Source: Metaphire vulgaris (taxonomy: Eukaryota > Annelida > Clitellata > Crassiclitellata > Megascolecidae). From it: a stretch of DNA of 64,000 nucleotides. Shown here piece by piece: positions 1 to 11,124 of the stretch (positions within the stretch are counted from its first letter, which is position 1; every line of letters starts with the position of its first letter). Below the pieces are notes generated by a model. It saw only the letters and a program-made list of their open reading frames with translations. It made no database searches and was not told the origin of the DNA. The DNA lies in the NCBI GenBank assembly GCA_018105865.1, contig CM030842.1:10539323-10603322 (forward strand), written 5' to 3'. The position numbers and the translations under genes are program-made.

Positions 1-289
1 CTTCTGTACCTGAACCGACCCCTAAATAGTGTGTTTCATCCATTGTAGCTTTTAATCTTCTGTGTAATTCCTTAGACATGATTTCTGAAGCATGTGATTA
101 TGGGCTTATTGTTTGATAATCTTCACTGTTTGTTGCATTTGTTTCGATTTTATTTGACACAAAATCAGTTGGAGAAAATTGTCCAGTCAGATTCTTGTAC
201 CAGTTAAGTCTTTTAATCCACCAGAGTGTCATGTGAATTAAGACACCATTTCATCTTTTCTGTATAATTATTTACAGATGCATTCAGTA

Positions 290-445
290 GCGTGCAGAGT
301 GGCGGTGGGTGGGGCGGTTGCCCCGGGCGCCAACCAGAGGGCGTCAATATTGACTTGGCGACTTTTTTGCTCTTCAACTATCAGAAGAGACAGATGGGGG
401 CGCCAAAAATTTGTCGGCTCCAGGCGCCCACCGCACTCTGCACGC
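290..445. mobile_element. MITE with CGTGCAGAGT ends, hAT-like
   Basis: The left end CGTGCAGAGTGGCGGTGGG pairs with its inverted complement ending CACCGCACTCTGCACG at about 445. The interior is G-rich (gggcgccaa) with no ORF of note. Flanks cattcagt and cattcgat match at 6 of 8 positions, so an old 8-bp target duplication is plausible. It lies in an intron of the coiled-coil gene to the right. Confidence 0.6.
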
Positions 446-804
446 CATTCGATGTATTGCTCAAAGTATGCTGAAGTCACCAATTCTATTCAAATTGTCG
501 CATGTGCCATATATGCCCTGTGCTTTAATCATTGACTTTGATTTGGACACAGTTTCATACGTTGTAGGCTTTAATAAAAAAAATTGTATATACCAATATT
601 TAATTCACAGCAATTGTTTGAATTCTTATAATAAATGCAGATGGAATTCAACTATTAAAATATATGCCAGATTTAATGTTGCACTGGCAATAAGTAATAC
701 AGGTATATTATTGTTGATCAATAAATTGAATTATTTATTTTCTTTGGTTCAGATGCCAGTGGTCGTAACTAAAGTTTTAAAGTGTTTTTTAAAAAATTGA
801 ACAG

Positions 805-916
805 AAACTTGAAGAAAGACACAAGTTTGAAATGAAGTCTCAGCAGAGTCTTCAGTTTCGAATTTTGGAACTACAGAGCGAGATAGAAATGTTAAAAAAT
901 CAATCCCTTGGAAAAG
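805..916 (+). CDS. Coiled-coil protein, penultimate exon
   Basis: The exon lies between acceptor ..gaacag|AAACTT and donor GGAAAAG|GTATGT. It reads in one frame as a charged, heptad-like helix: KLEERHKFEMKSQQ, then LQFRILELQSEIEMLKNQ, with L/I/M at coiled-coil spacing. It ends in phase 1 and joins exactly in frame to the exon at 2156, which carries the stop. Upstream exons must lie left of the window. I do not recognise the family; the coiled coil suggests a structural, adaptor or trafficking protein, but that is a guess. It is too short for the automatic ORF list, so the call rests on splice sites, amphipathic pattern and phase agreement. Confidence 0.65.
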
Positions 917-2155
917 GTATGTTGTACATTCCATTTGATCCACATGATATACTTTCACTGGAGCATTGTGAATCGTATTTTGCCATTGTCTGCTCAAGTT
1001 AATTTTACCAAAAGATCAGAAATGCTAAGATAATTTTTGTTTATTTTGCCAATTATATTTTAGTGGCGTTAGTTATCTAAATTAAATGGGCTGTCATAGT
1101 ATATGTCTGGGGTCTCCAAAGTACGGCTTTGCGGGCCATTTCTGGTTTGCCAAGGTCTGCAATCTGGGCTGCAGCAAAAAATGGGAAACATGCACAAAGC
1201 ATACTAACCTCCTATTCTAGGAATCTCTTTCTTCATGTCTGTGTTTTAGGGATATAGACTTTAATTATCACTAGATACAGAGTCCATGGTATCTGAAAGT
1301 GAAGCCAGTTTCCCGCCATTTTAGAAATGCCTTCTATAACCATTTTATTCATTTAAGGCAGTTTGCTTGTGAATTCATTTGCGCTTTTTGGACTACATAT
1401 TTGTGTGAGTAGACATTTACAAAAATAAAGTATGTTGAATCTTGCCACAGATTAGCACTGTCTGATGAACATTTAAAATCCTTGTCATAGGAACTACAAA
1501 CTTTGAATTGCAGTTTGATGTAATTTCATCAGAAATGATCGGTTTCATGCATCTCACCGTAGTCAAAAGTCATTTCAAATGCAACTGATATTCTGCATCA
1601 TTGCATCATCATAATTCAGCAATAAATGGTTTTTATTCACAGTTATTCCAATTGCCGTGTTTTACTAAACTATCAGCTTTATCCGAGCTACCATAACTAT
1701 GTTCACAACTATCATCTAAAATCACCTGTAAATCTTCTCTTGTACTGTATTTACATTTAGCCATTTTACAGGTATTTTTGAAAAAAGCCCTTATGTCATA
1801 AATTTCTACCCAAAAAAATTTCCAAGCCTCATCTAAGCAAGGGATGTCAATACTGTGTATGCCAAGCACATGTAATTTCCCACACCGTATTTATATACGA
1901 TGCAAGCTAAACCTGCTGGAAAATTCCTGCACTGTGGCACCAGGATTATTCTGCTTACGCCAGAAATTTCCGGCGCAGGGGCGGTTAGGCGGTTAATTAT
2001 GTCCAAAAGTTAAAGATGACAATAATGATAATAATTTGGGGTAAAAAATGTTAAGAACTGTGAAATGTTTCAATATCAAAAGAAACAGCTGCTAAGAATT
2101 GCATTTCACTAGTCAATTCATTTCTTGTTAATGGCTGATCTCTGTTCATTTTCAG
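917..2155 (+). other. Intron of coiled-coil gene, with hAT relic
   Basis: This runs from GTATGT to a ttttcag acceptor. Around 1108-1200 it holds a decayed piece (ggggtctccaaagtacggc, tgcgggccattt) that resembles the end of a Charlie-type hAT element. No coding exon is evident in the rest. Confidence 0.5.
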
Positions 2156-2319
2156 CCACAATGAAATCCCATTCCGTCCCAGTCGTCACTTCAGCCACTG
2201 ATGTAGGAGGAGAGACTTCTTCTGTCTGTGGCTCTCTGCCTGTAGATCATTGGAGTCCTCTTCGTGATCATTCTTCAAGCCAAAGCCAAGATTCTCCGGC
2301 AAATTCAACACAGAAATGA
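2156..2319 (+). CDS. Coiled-coil protein, terminal exon
   Basis: The acceptor is cattttcag|CC ACA ATG; its two leading bases complete the codon left open by the donor at 916. The exon codes for about 54 residues, Ser/Thr/Pro/Gln rich (SHSVPVVTSATDVGG, then SQSQDSPANSTQK), and stops at TGA 2317-2319. A low-complexity, probably disordered tail after a coiled coil is common in cytoskeletal and trafficking adaptors, but no domain is recognised. Phase match and absence of internal stops support it. The ATG inside the exon is probably not a start. Confidence 0.65.
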
Positions 2320-4290
2320 CTAAAACCCATAATTAATCAAGGCTTATTTTTCAGATTGCATCAGTCATTCATTTTTAGTTCATATTTAGTGAGCTTGTGC
2401 AAGTTCCTGAGTTTGGCATCTTCTAGGTGGCATCTTTGATTATTTGCTGTTTTCATGGAAGCCTTCAGTTGTCAAGAATGAACTACAGTCTATCCCCGTT
2501 ATCTCACTGCTCGTTTTCTTGCCAAGCTCACCTCTCACCAATGAAAGACCCAGAACAGATTTCCTCCCATGTTATTTCCCTCTTTATGTCTCCCCCCATG
2601 TTTGTCACCTTCGCCAAGCCTGAAATGAGACAAAATTTAATGTATTTCCACCCATGCAATCTACCCCTGCTCACTCGCCAATGGGCACAAATAAATGGAG
2701 GAAATCTGTCCATACCATCACCCTACCCCAATGTGGTTGGATATCAGCAGTTTTACAGAAAGTCAATTGTCAATAACCAAAGGGTAAGAGACAGGGGAGG
2801 GAGGGAAAGAGAGACATTGTCGAAGGTAAGGAGAGAAAGAGAGGTACCATCTGTGCAACTGATCAATGTTGTTGTACTGAGGGAGAGAAAGAGAGACTAG
2901 AGAAAGAGAGACAGAGATGAAGAGAGGGAGAGAGAACTTTATTCAGTCATCATGGGAAATGCCTACGCTGAACGTTAGCCTATTTCCACTGCTTGCTCAT
3001 AAGCACGTCAGTTAGATGTACTTGATTGACTTGCCCTCATTATGTTGCCACCCCTCTCTAAAATAGAATGCTGGGCGGGATAGCGGGGCAAGACCGTACT
3101 TTTGAATTTGAATCGTCTCCCCTGCTCATTGTTGTGACTTGGCATTTAAATGCTGCATCTAGATCATCATATGTATGACATAACTATCCCTTCTCATGAA
3201 CTCTTAAGTCAGTTCCAGATTTCTCTTGATTGTTCTTGTGCTTTCTATGCAAGTCATTACCTTTGTTAACAGCTTTTGTAAGGTATGCTTAGTAGCCGTG
3301 AAGTTTACAATAACTACTGATGTTGAGAAGTGCCACTATCTGTTTTGCATTGTTAGAAACCTATTTTAAGTAATCTTATTCTTTAAATTTATTTATCTTG
3401 GTTTGATTCTTGAATAAATAGTTTGAAGTGGTCATCCATTGGTCTAAGGGAATGTTAGAAAATGTCATCATCTTTTAGACTGTCTATGTGTAAATATTAA
3501 CACAGTATTAAATTCATTTGATGCTGTATTGTTTTCTTGGATTGCTCTGAGAAATTGTTTGTGTGGATCATTATGAACCTGAAAAGCTTGTCTTTTTCTT
3601 TCTTTAAGTAACTGTTTTCATCGAGTAACTTGGTCTGCTTATAAATTAAAAGCACTGTTAGAGCAAAGGATTTTAAATTGTCAATGTTGTATGGAAATTT
3701 ATTGACATAGATATGGTTTAGTCAATGTGACTTTATAAGACTTGTTTGATCATGATTTGGGTATGCTTGGCTTTAGCAGACCTTGTTTAAATAAATAATC
3801 AGTAATATGCTGCTACAATTTGGCATCAACATTGGTTTTCTCTCTCTCAGTTGCTTCAGTTGTTTTGCTTAAGGCATGCACTGTTGTCAGAAGGTAGTTT
3901 GTTAATTTTAATCAAATGCCCATAGTTCTGTACAGCAAGTACTTCCATTATTTAAATTTGTAGTAATTATAATTATAATAAAATTAATTTTAAAGAAATA
4001 ATTACGAAGAATTAGCTCACTTCTGTTTCGTGCTGAATTACCTAGTGTATTTCTGGGCACAGTAATTTTTATACATGTTCAAAATCTATGATTGATTTGA
4101 AGATGCAAAGATATTTCCAGAAATGGTTCATTATGATCAGGTTCTTATTCTTGATGCTTATGTTCACCTGCTTTTACTTTGTTCTGACTTCTGTAATGCT
4201 TATGGCAAGCTTTCATGAATAAAATTGAGTGGTGTAAATTTTACAAAAGATGTGTTATAATAGACATTGTTGCATTTAATTTACATTCAC
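2320..4290 (+). other. 3' UTR / downstream region of coiled-coil gene
   Basis: AT-rich sequence without coding potential. Candidate poly(A) signals AATAAA occur at 3413-3418, 3790-3795 and 4218-4223. A purine-rich gagagaaagagag stretch lies at 2790-2935. No transposon end is obvious until about 4300, which fits a long 3' UTR of about 1.1-1.9 kb. Confidence 0.4.
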
Positions 4291-4382
4291 TACACATTCA
4301 TGCCAACCCTATTTTGACAGTAAGCAATGCTTTGGCCCTCTCCTTGTGCACAAATTTAGAGACGTGTCCGTAAAAACTGTCG

Positions 4383-4765
4383 AACGTCCAGGCCCGATTT
4401 TCAGCAGAGGGTGCAGATTTTCTCCAGGTATAAAAGTTGTCTCTGGAAAACCCTTGACAAGCAAAAAAAAGTCGTTGATACCCATTTTTATCCTAAAAGT
4501 ACCTTGACAAGCAAAAAATGTCTGCACACCATTTTCAAGGCTGCACCCCTGGAAAGGGAGTGCAGACCATCTTTCCAGGGGTGGACTGCACCCTCTAAAT
4601 TTTTCCAGGGGGTGCAGCTGCATCCCCACTTCGTACTATCGAACGTCCAGGTCCGTCGGAACGGATTTTAAGCAAGGGTGCAGATTTTCTCCAGGTATAA
4701 AAGTTGCAGCTGCACCCACACTTCGTACGGGCCTGCAAACGTCTGCTTTGCCTACCATATCAGTG
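4383..4765. mobile_element. hAT-like MITE copies, CAGGCCCGTCGGAACGA family
   Basis: Two tandem, partly broken copies begin ccaggcccgattttcagcag (about 4390) and ccaggtccgtcggaacgg (about 4648). Each is followed by gggtgcagattttctccagg and the phrase tgcacccctgg. Two internal cttgacaagcaaaaaa motifs occur at 4454 and 4503. Ends are not clean. The family recurs at 5155 and 27460. Confidence 0.5.
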
Positions 4766-5155
4766 GCGCAAACCTGATTAGAAAAACGGTTGTGTCCTCA
4801 TTTCTCAATAGAAAACACACGATCGTCGGATTTTTCAGGACACTAAAAGGACCACAAAAAACTAGTGATGATCTTTTTTGCTTTTCGGACTTTTTAGGAC
4901 GTTAAATGTGCAAAAAACAGAACTAGTAATGACCTTTTTGCTTGTCGGACTTTTAAGACGTTAAAGATGTAATAGGCTTGTGCGTTATAACAGTGGCCCA
5001 GTGGGTCTTAACCAGGGGTACTCGTACCCATTGAGGGTACTTGAAGGACGTTATGGGGGTACAAAGAATTATCTAGAAAAAAGTGGCTTAAAACCCTACT
5101 ACAATTTTCTGTACACTGTACATATACTGTGCACATTTTTTATTGCAAAGCATCA
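4766..5155. mobile_element. Decayed hAT remnants
   Basis: A CAGTGGCGCAAACCTGATTA end at 4766 (the same end recurs at 27912) is followed by two reverse copies of the tttttgcttgtcggac motif. At about 4992, cagtggcccagtgggtctta then ggggtactcgtaccc is typical of a Charlie-type hAT end. No matching right ends were found. Confidence 0.45.
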
Positions 5156-5440
5156 GGCCCGTCTGAACGAATTTTCAGCAGGGGGTGCAGATTTTCTGCA
5201 GATAAACGTAATAGCGTCATTTCACACTTTTCTTGGGGGCGAGGTAATTTTTAGCAGATTTTTGGTAAATTTTGGCAATTTTAGGGCTATTTTGCAAATT
5301 TTTTGCAAATGTTGGCAATTTTGGGCCAATTTTAGCAAAATGTGGCAATTTTTGGGCCAGTTTTATCAAATGTTGGCAATTTTTGGGCCAATTTTAGCTG
5401 GAAGGGGTGCAGAGGGGTAGTTGCCCGTAGACGTGCGGTA
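5155..5440. repeat. MITE fragment with TTTTGGCAATTT array
   Basis: Starts caggcccgtctgaacgaatt. It then carries the agcgtcatttcacacttttc / ttgggggcgag end known from the elements at 19169 and 39254, followed by a degenerate array of ttttggcaattttgggcc units (about 5260-5400). Two families appear joined here. Confidence 0.5.
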
Positions 5441-6080
5441 TGACACCGTATATTTCAGTAGCTGGTAACAATAGACGAGAAATGCAAAATCTCCACAATA
5501 GTATTATCTTGCACTGCGAGCGAAGAGTTATGGAAATTCACGAGATTGACTTACTTACTTTCGAGTAGCACAACTTTTGATCTACTGGATTCTGCGTTAT
5601 TTCTTTCAATGCTTTGCACTGCGCACTACTTTGACAATAACGGTTTTTGAAAAGCGCCAACAGCAATCATTTGCAGCCATCTTTTCCTTTCTTACAAAGT
5701 TATTCTTGTAAGCAGTAATATATGATGTACCTGCTACAGAGCATAACGTAACGATTTAATTAAATTATTTTCGCAATTGTTTTTGGACGATTATTTTCTC
5801 AAACGGTTTGTGCGATTAATAATCGCCTCACATTATATTAGGGTTGCCAGGTGTCCGGTATTTGACCGGTCTGTCCGGTATTTAGGTAATTTGTCCGGTG
5901 AATAAATGGAGGCAATACCGGACATGCAAGCCGTGACTATATCTATGCTGATAAAGTCACGACACTTTTCACGTGCTCACTTACAAGGTTTTAGCCAATC
6001 GGAGCACTCACGTGACTCTAACCCTGTGGATAACGTCACGGCTTCCGTGACTCTATCCAGAACCATATAACTATTTCAAC

Positions 6081-8163
6081 TAGGGATGTGAGTTAGGAAA
6101 ATTCCGGAAATTTCCTCTGGAAATTTCCGGAAATTTCCGGAAATTTCTGAGGTACTTTTCCGGAAAGGAAAAGTTGATTATTAATGTTATTTATTATAAT
6201 TATTATTACTGTTTATTATTAGTATTTATTACTATTGATTACTATTACTGAAACGCCTTTCCCTCTGGTTTGGAATATCTTCTGTAGCTCACCGCTGGTT
6301 CCAATCCTATCTCCAATCTAGATCCTTTCAAGTTTCATGCCAGAATCAAACTTCATCACCCTCCGATCTATACTATGGAGTACCACAAGGATCTGTCCTT
6401 GGACCGGTATTGTTCAGTCTCTACACTACCCCACTGTCATCCTTAATCAACTCTCTCAAATTGAATCATCAACTTTATGCAGACGACACTCAATTATTTC
6501 TTTCGTTTACTCCATCTTCCTTTAAGGCATCAATCTCTGAACTAGAATCAGCATTTTTGTCAATCTCATCGTGGATGTCAGCTAATCTCCTTGCCCTCAA
6601 TCCCTCCAAAACAGAATTTCTCTTATTTGACTGCCACAACAACTGAAAAAAATTGAAAATCCCACACTGATTTTAGCCCCAGATACAATAATAACCCCTG
6701 TTCCAACTGCAAAAATCTTGGATTTACTTTTGACTCCTCCTAAATTTTGAAGCTCACATATCTCAACTATCAAAAACCTGTTATGCTCACATTCGTGATC
6801 TACGCCGCTTTCGCCCCTACCTTGATATTAAAACTGCTTCCACTATTGCCACTTCAATAGTTCACTCTAAGTTAGACTACTGCAACTCACTGTTTCACAA
6901 TCTTCCAAAGGCTTCCATATGTAAACTCCAATCGATTCAAAATGCCTTAGCTGCAGTAACTAAATCGCCTAAATTTTGCCACATTACACCATTACTCAAA
7001 TCTCTCCACTGGCTCAAGATAACGGAACGCATTGAATATAAAATAATATCGATGACTTATAACTCACTCCATACATCAAAACCAGTTTACCTAAGAAATC
7101 TGATAATTCCACAACAACCTGGATCTACTAGATCCTCTTCTCATGTAACTCTCCTTCGACCTCTGAATCAATCATCTCTCAAAATTTGCAATCGTGCTTT
7201 TTCATATGCGGCACCTGAGCTTTGGAACTCAATTCCAATATCCCTTCGTTGTCTACATCAAAGCCAAATAACAAACTCTGAGTCACAATTTTCTCCCCTT
7301 CTTGCAACATCTCCTCATGTTTTTCTTTCCAAACTAAAATCATTTCTCTTTATAAAATCATTTCCTCCATAGCTATAGCGTCCTGCCCACTCGCCCTTTT
7401 GATTAAATGACCCAGCATGAATGACCCACCTTTGGCTATAGCTACTTCATTTGAGATTGAGCGCATAGGAATAAGGAGCTACTTCGGTGCATCTTTTGGA
7501 AGCGCTTTAGAAATTAACGAGATTTTACTTACTTACTTACTTATTACTGATATCTATTATTATTTTTTTTATCATTATTACTATTTATAACTATTCATTT
7601 GTTGGGCATTTGTTAACAAGTTAACAACTGTCAGTATGGTAGCGCTATATAATGTCTGTGTCGGAAGTCGCAGAGAACCAGTTACCAGAGTACGCGACGC
7701 CGTTTTTCTGTCTGATTTGTTAAAACTATAATAAATCTCGATGTTCGGCGAAAAATTAACGAATTGTCACAAAACAAAACTAAACACATGTTTATTTTAC
7801 GGTATTTACCCATAGTCTCACACTCTCGCCAGCACTCGATGCGACAAAATCGTGAATATTCATAAGGTGAAGCTGGTTCCCTGAGCAGCAAGTAGAATAC
7901 TTAAATTGGCGGGATCTCGTTAAAATATCGGAGAACCCGTTTTCAACCAATTTTCCCCCCTATGTGCCAAAAATATATAATAAAACTTCGTTTTCTTAGC
8001 TGTGGGACCTGCGGTAATTAATTTTGTCCACTGCTGTCTGTTTACCTCTAAAAAAGAGAAGTTTTGAAGGCTTTTATAACTTTTCCGGAAGTATTCCGGA
8101 AATTTCCGGAAATTTCCGGAATATTTCCGGCCATTCTACTTTTCCGGAAAAGTTACATCCCTA
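6081..8163. mobile_element. hAT element, TAGGGATGT ends, exact TSD
   Basis: The ends TAGGGATGTGAGTTAGG and AAAAGTTACATCCCTA are inverted. Both subterminal regions are packed with TTTCCGGAAA units. The 8-bp target duplication ATTTCAAC is exact at 6073-6080 and 8164-8171. No transposase was found; the interior is a CR1/L2-like LINE fragment, so this is a non-autonomous copy carrying a LINE. Confidence 0.85.
6240..7550 (+). pseudogene. CR1/L2-like LINE fragment: RT to 3' end
   Basis: Broken reverse transcriptase ORF. Box B reads YGVPQGSVLGPVLFSLY (near 6374) and the catalytic box is LYADDTQLFLSF (YADD codons at about 6475-6486). A thumb region follows (SSWMSANLLALNPSKTEFLL) and, after several stops, the C-terminal part FSYAAPELWNSIPISLR. 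It ends in the family's 3' tail gcgctttagaaattaacgag with an (ACTT)n run. This is the non-LTR type that primes on target DNA. 5'-truncated, frameshifted and dead. It sits inside the hAT element. Confidence 0.8.
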
Positions 8164-8184
8164 ATTTCAACTGTAGTCTGTACT

Positions 8185-8485
8185 CTGTAGAACTTGAACG
8201 CGTTCAAACAATAAATTCTGAATCCTCATTTCCAATAATTCCTGCATTTTCTTCTCAAGTCTTCAGGTCTAAACTTAAATCCCTCCTTTTTCTGAAATCA
8301 TTTCCTCCACAGCTGTAACAGCCTAGCCTCACTGCCCTTCGGATATTGACTATTGCCTGGCTGATCTTTCACCTTTTCCATAGCTATTTTAAGAGAGGTT
8401 GAGCGCCTAAGAGTAAGCAGCTACTGTTGTGCTGCTTTCCAAAGCGCTATATAAATATACGAGATTTTACTTTACTTACTTAGAA
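8185..8485 (+). pseudogene. CR1/L2-like LINE, 3'-terminal copy
   Basis: Encodes a piece like the end of the LINE at 6240-7550 (FRSKLKSLLFLKSFPPQ, compare FLSKLKSFLFIKSFPP), then the shared tail gagcgcctaagagtaagcag ... gcgctatataaatatacgag and (ACTT)n. Confidence 0.75.
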
Positions 8486-8599
8486 TATATATATAAACAC
8501 ATATATATATATATATATAAATTCAAGATATTTACTTACTTACAATGGTTTGAGGAAGCAGTGAACCAGTGACGCAGACTAGAACTATTCAAATTTTGA

Positions 8600-8626
8600 A
8601 TCGTTGGGTTAGGGTTAGGGTTATTT
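8600..8626. repeat. Short interstitial (TTAGGG)n
   Basis: gggttagggttagggtta, three units. A similar set in both orientations lies at 9866-9912. These are short telomere-like runs, not a telomere. Confidence 0.6.
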
Positions 8627-9452
8627 TTTGCCACCTACACTGGTGTCCGGTATTTTGGAGACAGGGACTTGGCAACCCTACTCACATAGAGCGGAGGATA
8701 TGGCACCCGAGGTGTTGTTATACGTGACTTGATCTTGCCGGGGTACATGTTTTGAAATTTTGAAACTAAGGTTGTTAAAACTGGTTTTAAAGGACCAGTT
8801 AACCGGTCATTAGCAGCTGCCTGGTGTCATGCCTACATCAAAGCAAGCGTTTTGGTAGACGTGAGCGCGAACGGCGTAATGTATCAGTACGCGTCACAGA
8901 CACGAGCAAAGAAGAGCACATACATTTGATAGCACAATTAACCTTAATTATTAAGTTTTTATTAATAATTTTAAGTTTTAATTCCCCGCTCAGTGATTGA
9001 GGGTGACCCTAATTGAGGTAAACGGTTTTGTTGCTGTCAACTCCGCACTGGAATTTTGGAGTCAGTATAGTTTGACTCGTCCACTGCTTTTTCCAAAGTT
9101 AACCACTACCAAATGAGTAATGAGTAGAGGTGGGTCAATTAATCGAAATCGTAATCGCGATTTTTGGAAAAATCGAAATCGACACAATTATCAAATAAAT
9201 TGAAATAATCGATAATCGTCGAAAAAATAATCGAAATCGCGATTATTTTTCGATTATTCCCGTATGTTATATCATACAATATTTCCGATTCAAAGAAAGA
9301 TCAATTTACCGTTGATTATCAGATTTTCATTGAAAATGGATTCAACAGCGTCTAAAGACAGGTACCATCTTTCTGGGTTTGACAGCAGCTTTCGATACGG
9401 TGTGTCATGTGGGTTTAATGTACAAACTCTCGCTCAACTTGCCACCCTGGTT

Positions 9453-9656
9453 CAGTGGCGGCTCTAAGATTTGGCAAGTGGGGGGCCGTTGGGGTGGCAA
9501 CTTGCCAACTTCTAATCATGGGGGCCAACCATTTGTTGTTTAATGTATGTAGCATTAAGTATAGGGTCCCAATTGAGGGGGCCACTGGGGGGCCAGCCGG
9601 CCAGGCACTCAATAGGGGCACGGGGCCCCCCTGGCCCCCCGGTGGAGCCGCCACTG
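9453..9656. mobile_element. hAT MITE family A (CAGTGGCGGCTC), copy 1
   Basis: Starts CAGTGGCGGCTCTAAG and ends GGTGGAGCCGCCACTG. The 8-bp duplication CCCTGGTT is exact (9445-9452, 9657-9664). The internal signature ccaaccatttgttgtttaat followed by gtatagggtccc is shared by copies at 19537, 29165, 36933 and 41158. No coding. Confidence 0.92.
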
Positions 9657-9780
9657 CCCTGGTTCTGTCAACTTGTGGAATTACTCATCTCTGAGAGACG
9701 GTTCTGAGTTCACTTGGGAGAAGATGTCAGCTCCTGGAGACGTCAGCGAAACGGTCTAACACAGTGTTCAGTTCTAGCAC

Positions 9781-10071
9781 CAGTGGCGTAACGTGGGGGG
9801 GCGGGGGGGCACTTTGTTGACAGCCCCCCGGGCCCCGGGCTGGGGGGGCCCCGAAGAGGGGTCTAAGCTAGGGTTAGGTTAGGGTTAACCCTAACTTCTT
9901 AACCCTAACCCTAGAAATGATGTGTGCTGACGACTTTTTTTTTTTTTTTTTTTGCTCATCAGGATGAAATAGAAGGTGATGACGTTTTTTTTTTTGCTCG
10001 TCAGCTCGAGACTCTGGGGCCCCCATGACAAAGATGCCCTCCGGGCCTCCAAAAGTCACGCTACGCCACTG
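9781..10071. mobile_element. hAT MITE, CAGTGGCGTAACGTGG ends
   Basis: CAGTGGCGTAACGTGG pairs with CACGCTACGCCACTG. Flanks tctagcac / tctggcac (7 of 8) form the target duplication. Inside are two reverse copies of the shared motif (poly-T followed by gctcatcagg and gctcgtcag) and short telomere-like taaccctaac runs. Confidence 0.88.
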
Positions 10072-10208
10072 TCTGGCACCTATGTTATTCAATTTGTAGG
10101 CTTATAGGCCTACAAACGACTTAACCTGATACCATCAGTAGGAAGTTTGGATACGCTGACGATATCGGTCTTGCCACCCAGGCTCGATCCTTTAAGGAGA
10201 TTGAAGAC

Positions 10209-10915
10209 CAGGGTTATTTCTAGGATTGTGAATTGGGGTGGGGTGTCGGGAAATTCTGGGGTGTGTTTATTTCTAGGATTGTAGGATTGTGAATTTGGGG
10301 GTGTCGAAATTTGGAGGTCTCTACCGAAAAAGGCTGACAAGCAACAAAACGTTATAGAGACTCACACAAAGTCTGACACGCAAAAAAAGTCATCCGAGGA
10401 TAAAAGTTGTGGGGTGTATTTCTTCATTTGGGGGCAGGCCCCTTCAGAAGCTGAAGGAGGCCCAGGCCAGTTGGAATTTCGAGGCCTCTCTTAAATTTCG
10501 AGGCCTCTCCTAGCCTTCCCAACAATTAAAATTTAGACAAGCGAAAAAAGGTAGGCCCTAATCACCAATTTTGAGGACCGCAGAATACGTACTTCCTAGC
10601 TTTCCCAAAATCCCAAAATTGTCAACAAGCAAAAAAGGTCATCACCAAATTTTGAGGCCCCTTCTAGTAGTAGCTATCTAGCTTTCTTGCTCTCCCAGAA
10701 TTCTAGACAAGGAAACAAAGGGAGGCCCCCAAATGATGGAGGCCCGGGCCGAATGGCCCTCCTGGCCCCCCCTCTGAATGGGCCTGTTTGGGGGTGTTCA
10801 GGGCTAATCAATATGCATTCTGTATGCATACCATTGTCACATTGCCAAATTTTAGGGGGTGTCGACCTCAAATTGGGGGGGTATTGCGGGTGTTAGGGGT
10901 GTAGAAATATCCCTG
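10209..10915. mobile_element. hAT MITE, CAGGGTTATTTCTAGG ends
   Basis: CAGGGTTATTTCTA and TAGAAATATCCCTG are inverted. The duplication TTGAAGAC is exact (10201-10208, 10916-10923). Inside are about five degenerate copies of the gacaagcaaaaaaggtcatc motif (10326, 10373, 10536, 10622, 10702) separated by ggaggccccc text. Confidence 0.9.
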
Positions 10916-11124
10916 TTGAAGACCAACTGAATAGCGATACACAGAGGATTGCCGAATACTGTAAAATATGGCGGGAAAGACAGTTTCTAAAGGTACTGTG
11001 AAATAATCGAAATCGAAATCGCGATTATATAAAAAACCGTAATCGAAATCGTAATCGTGAAAAATAATCCAAAATAATCGTAATCTGAAAAAATAATCGT
11101 AATCGACCCAGCTCTAGTAATGAG

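Larger units (their letters stand above)
5839..8680. mobile_element. Outer TIR element (TAGGGTTGCCA ends)
   Basis: Left TAGGGTTGCCAGGTGTCCGG and right ...CCGGTATTTTGGAGACAGGG then acttggcaaccctA form inverted repeats about 2.8 kb apart. The flanks ctcacatt (5827) and ctcacata (8681) are nearly identical, though four extra bases separate the left one from the end. A complete hAT element (6081-8163) and LINE 3' sequence sit inside. Confidence 0.55.
9355..10205 (+). pseudogene. Jockey/CR1-type RT fragment split by two MITEs
   Basis: Reading across frames gives LTAAFDTVCHVGLMYKLS (9380-9445), then after a MITE (9453-9656) RNGLTQCSVLAPMLFNL (split by the MITE at 9781-10071), then KFGYADDIGLATQ (10140-10175). 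These are RT motifs A (F/YDTV), B (Q..SVLAP) and C (YADD). A third insertion at 10209 interrupts the rest, which resumes at 10924. Frameshifts and stops make it inactive. It resembles the RT at 13672-15125. Confidence 0.75.
9125..11116. mobile_element. hAT element with ATCGAAATCG subterminal repeats
   Basis: The ends TAGAGGTGGGTCAATTAATC and GTAATCGACCCAGCTCTA are inverted, and the 8-bp duplication GTAATGAG is exact on both sides (9117-9124, 11117-11124). Both subterminal zones are dense in ATCGAAATCG / CGATTATT, probably transposase binding sites. The interior is a LINE reverse transcriptase fragment split by three further insertions. Confidence 0.88.

Noticed and set aside
8600..9912. Telomere
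   Set aside because: Only a few TTAGGG units in each orientation, inside or beside transposons.
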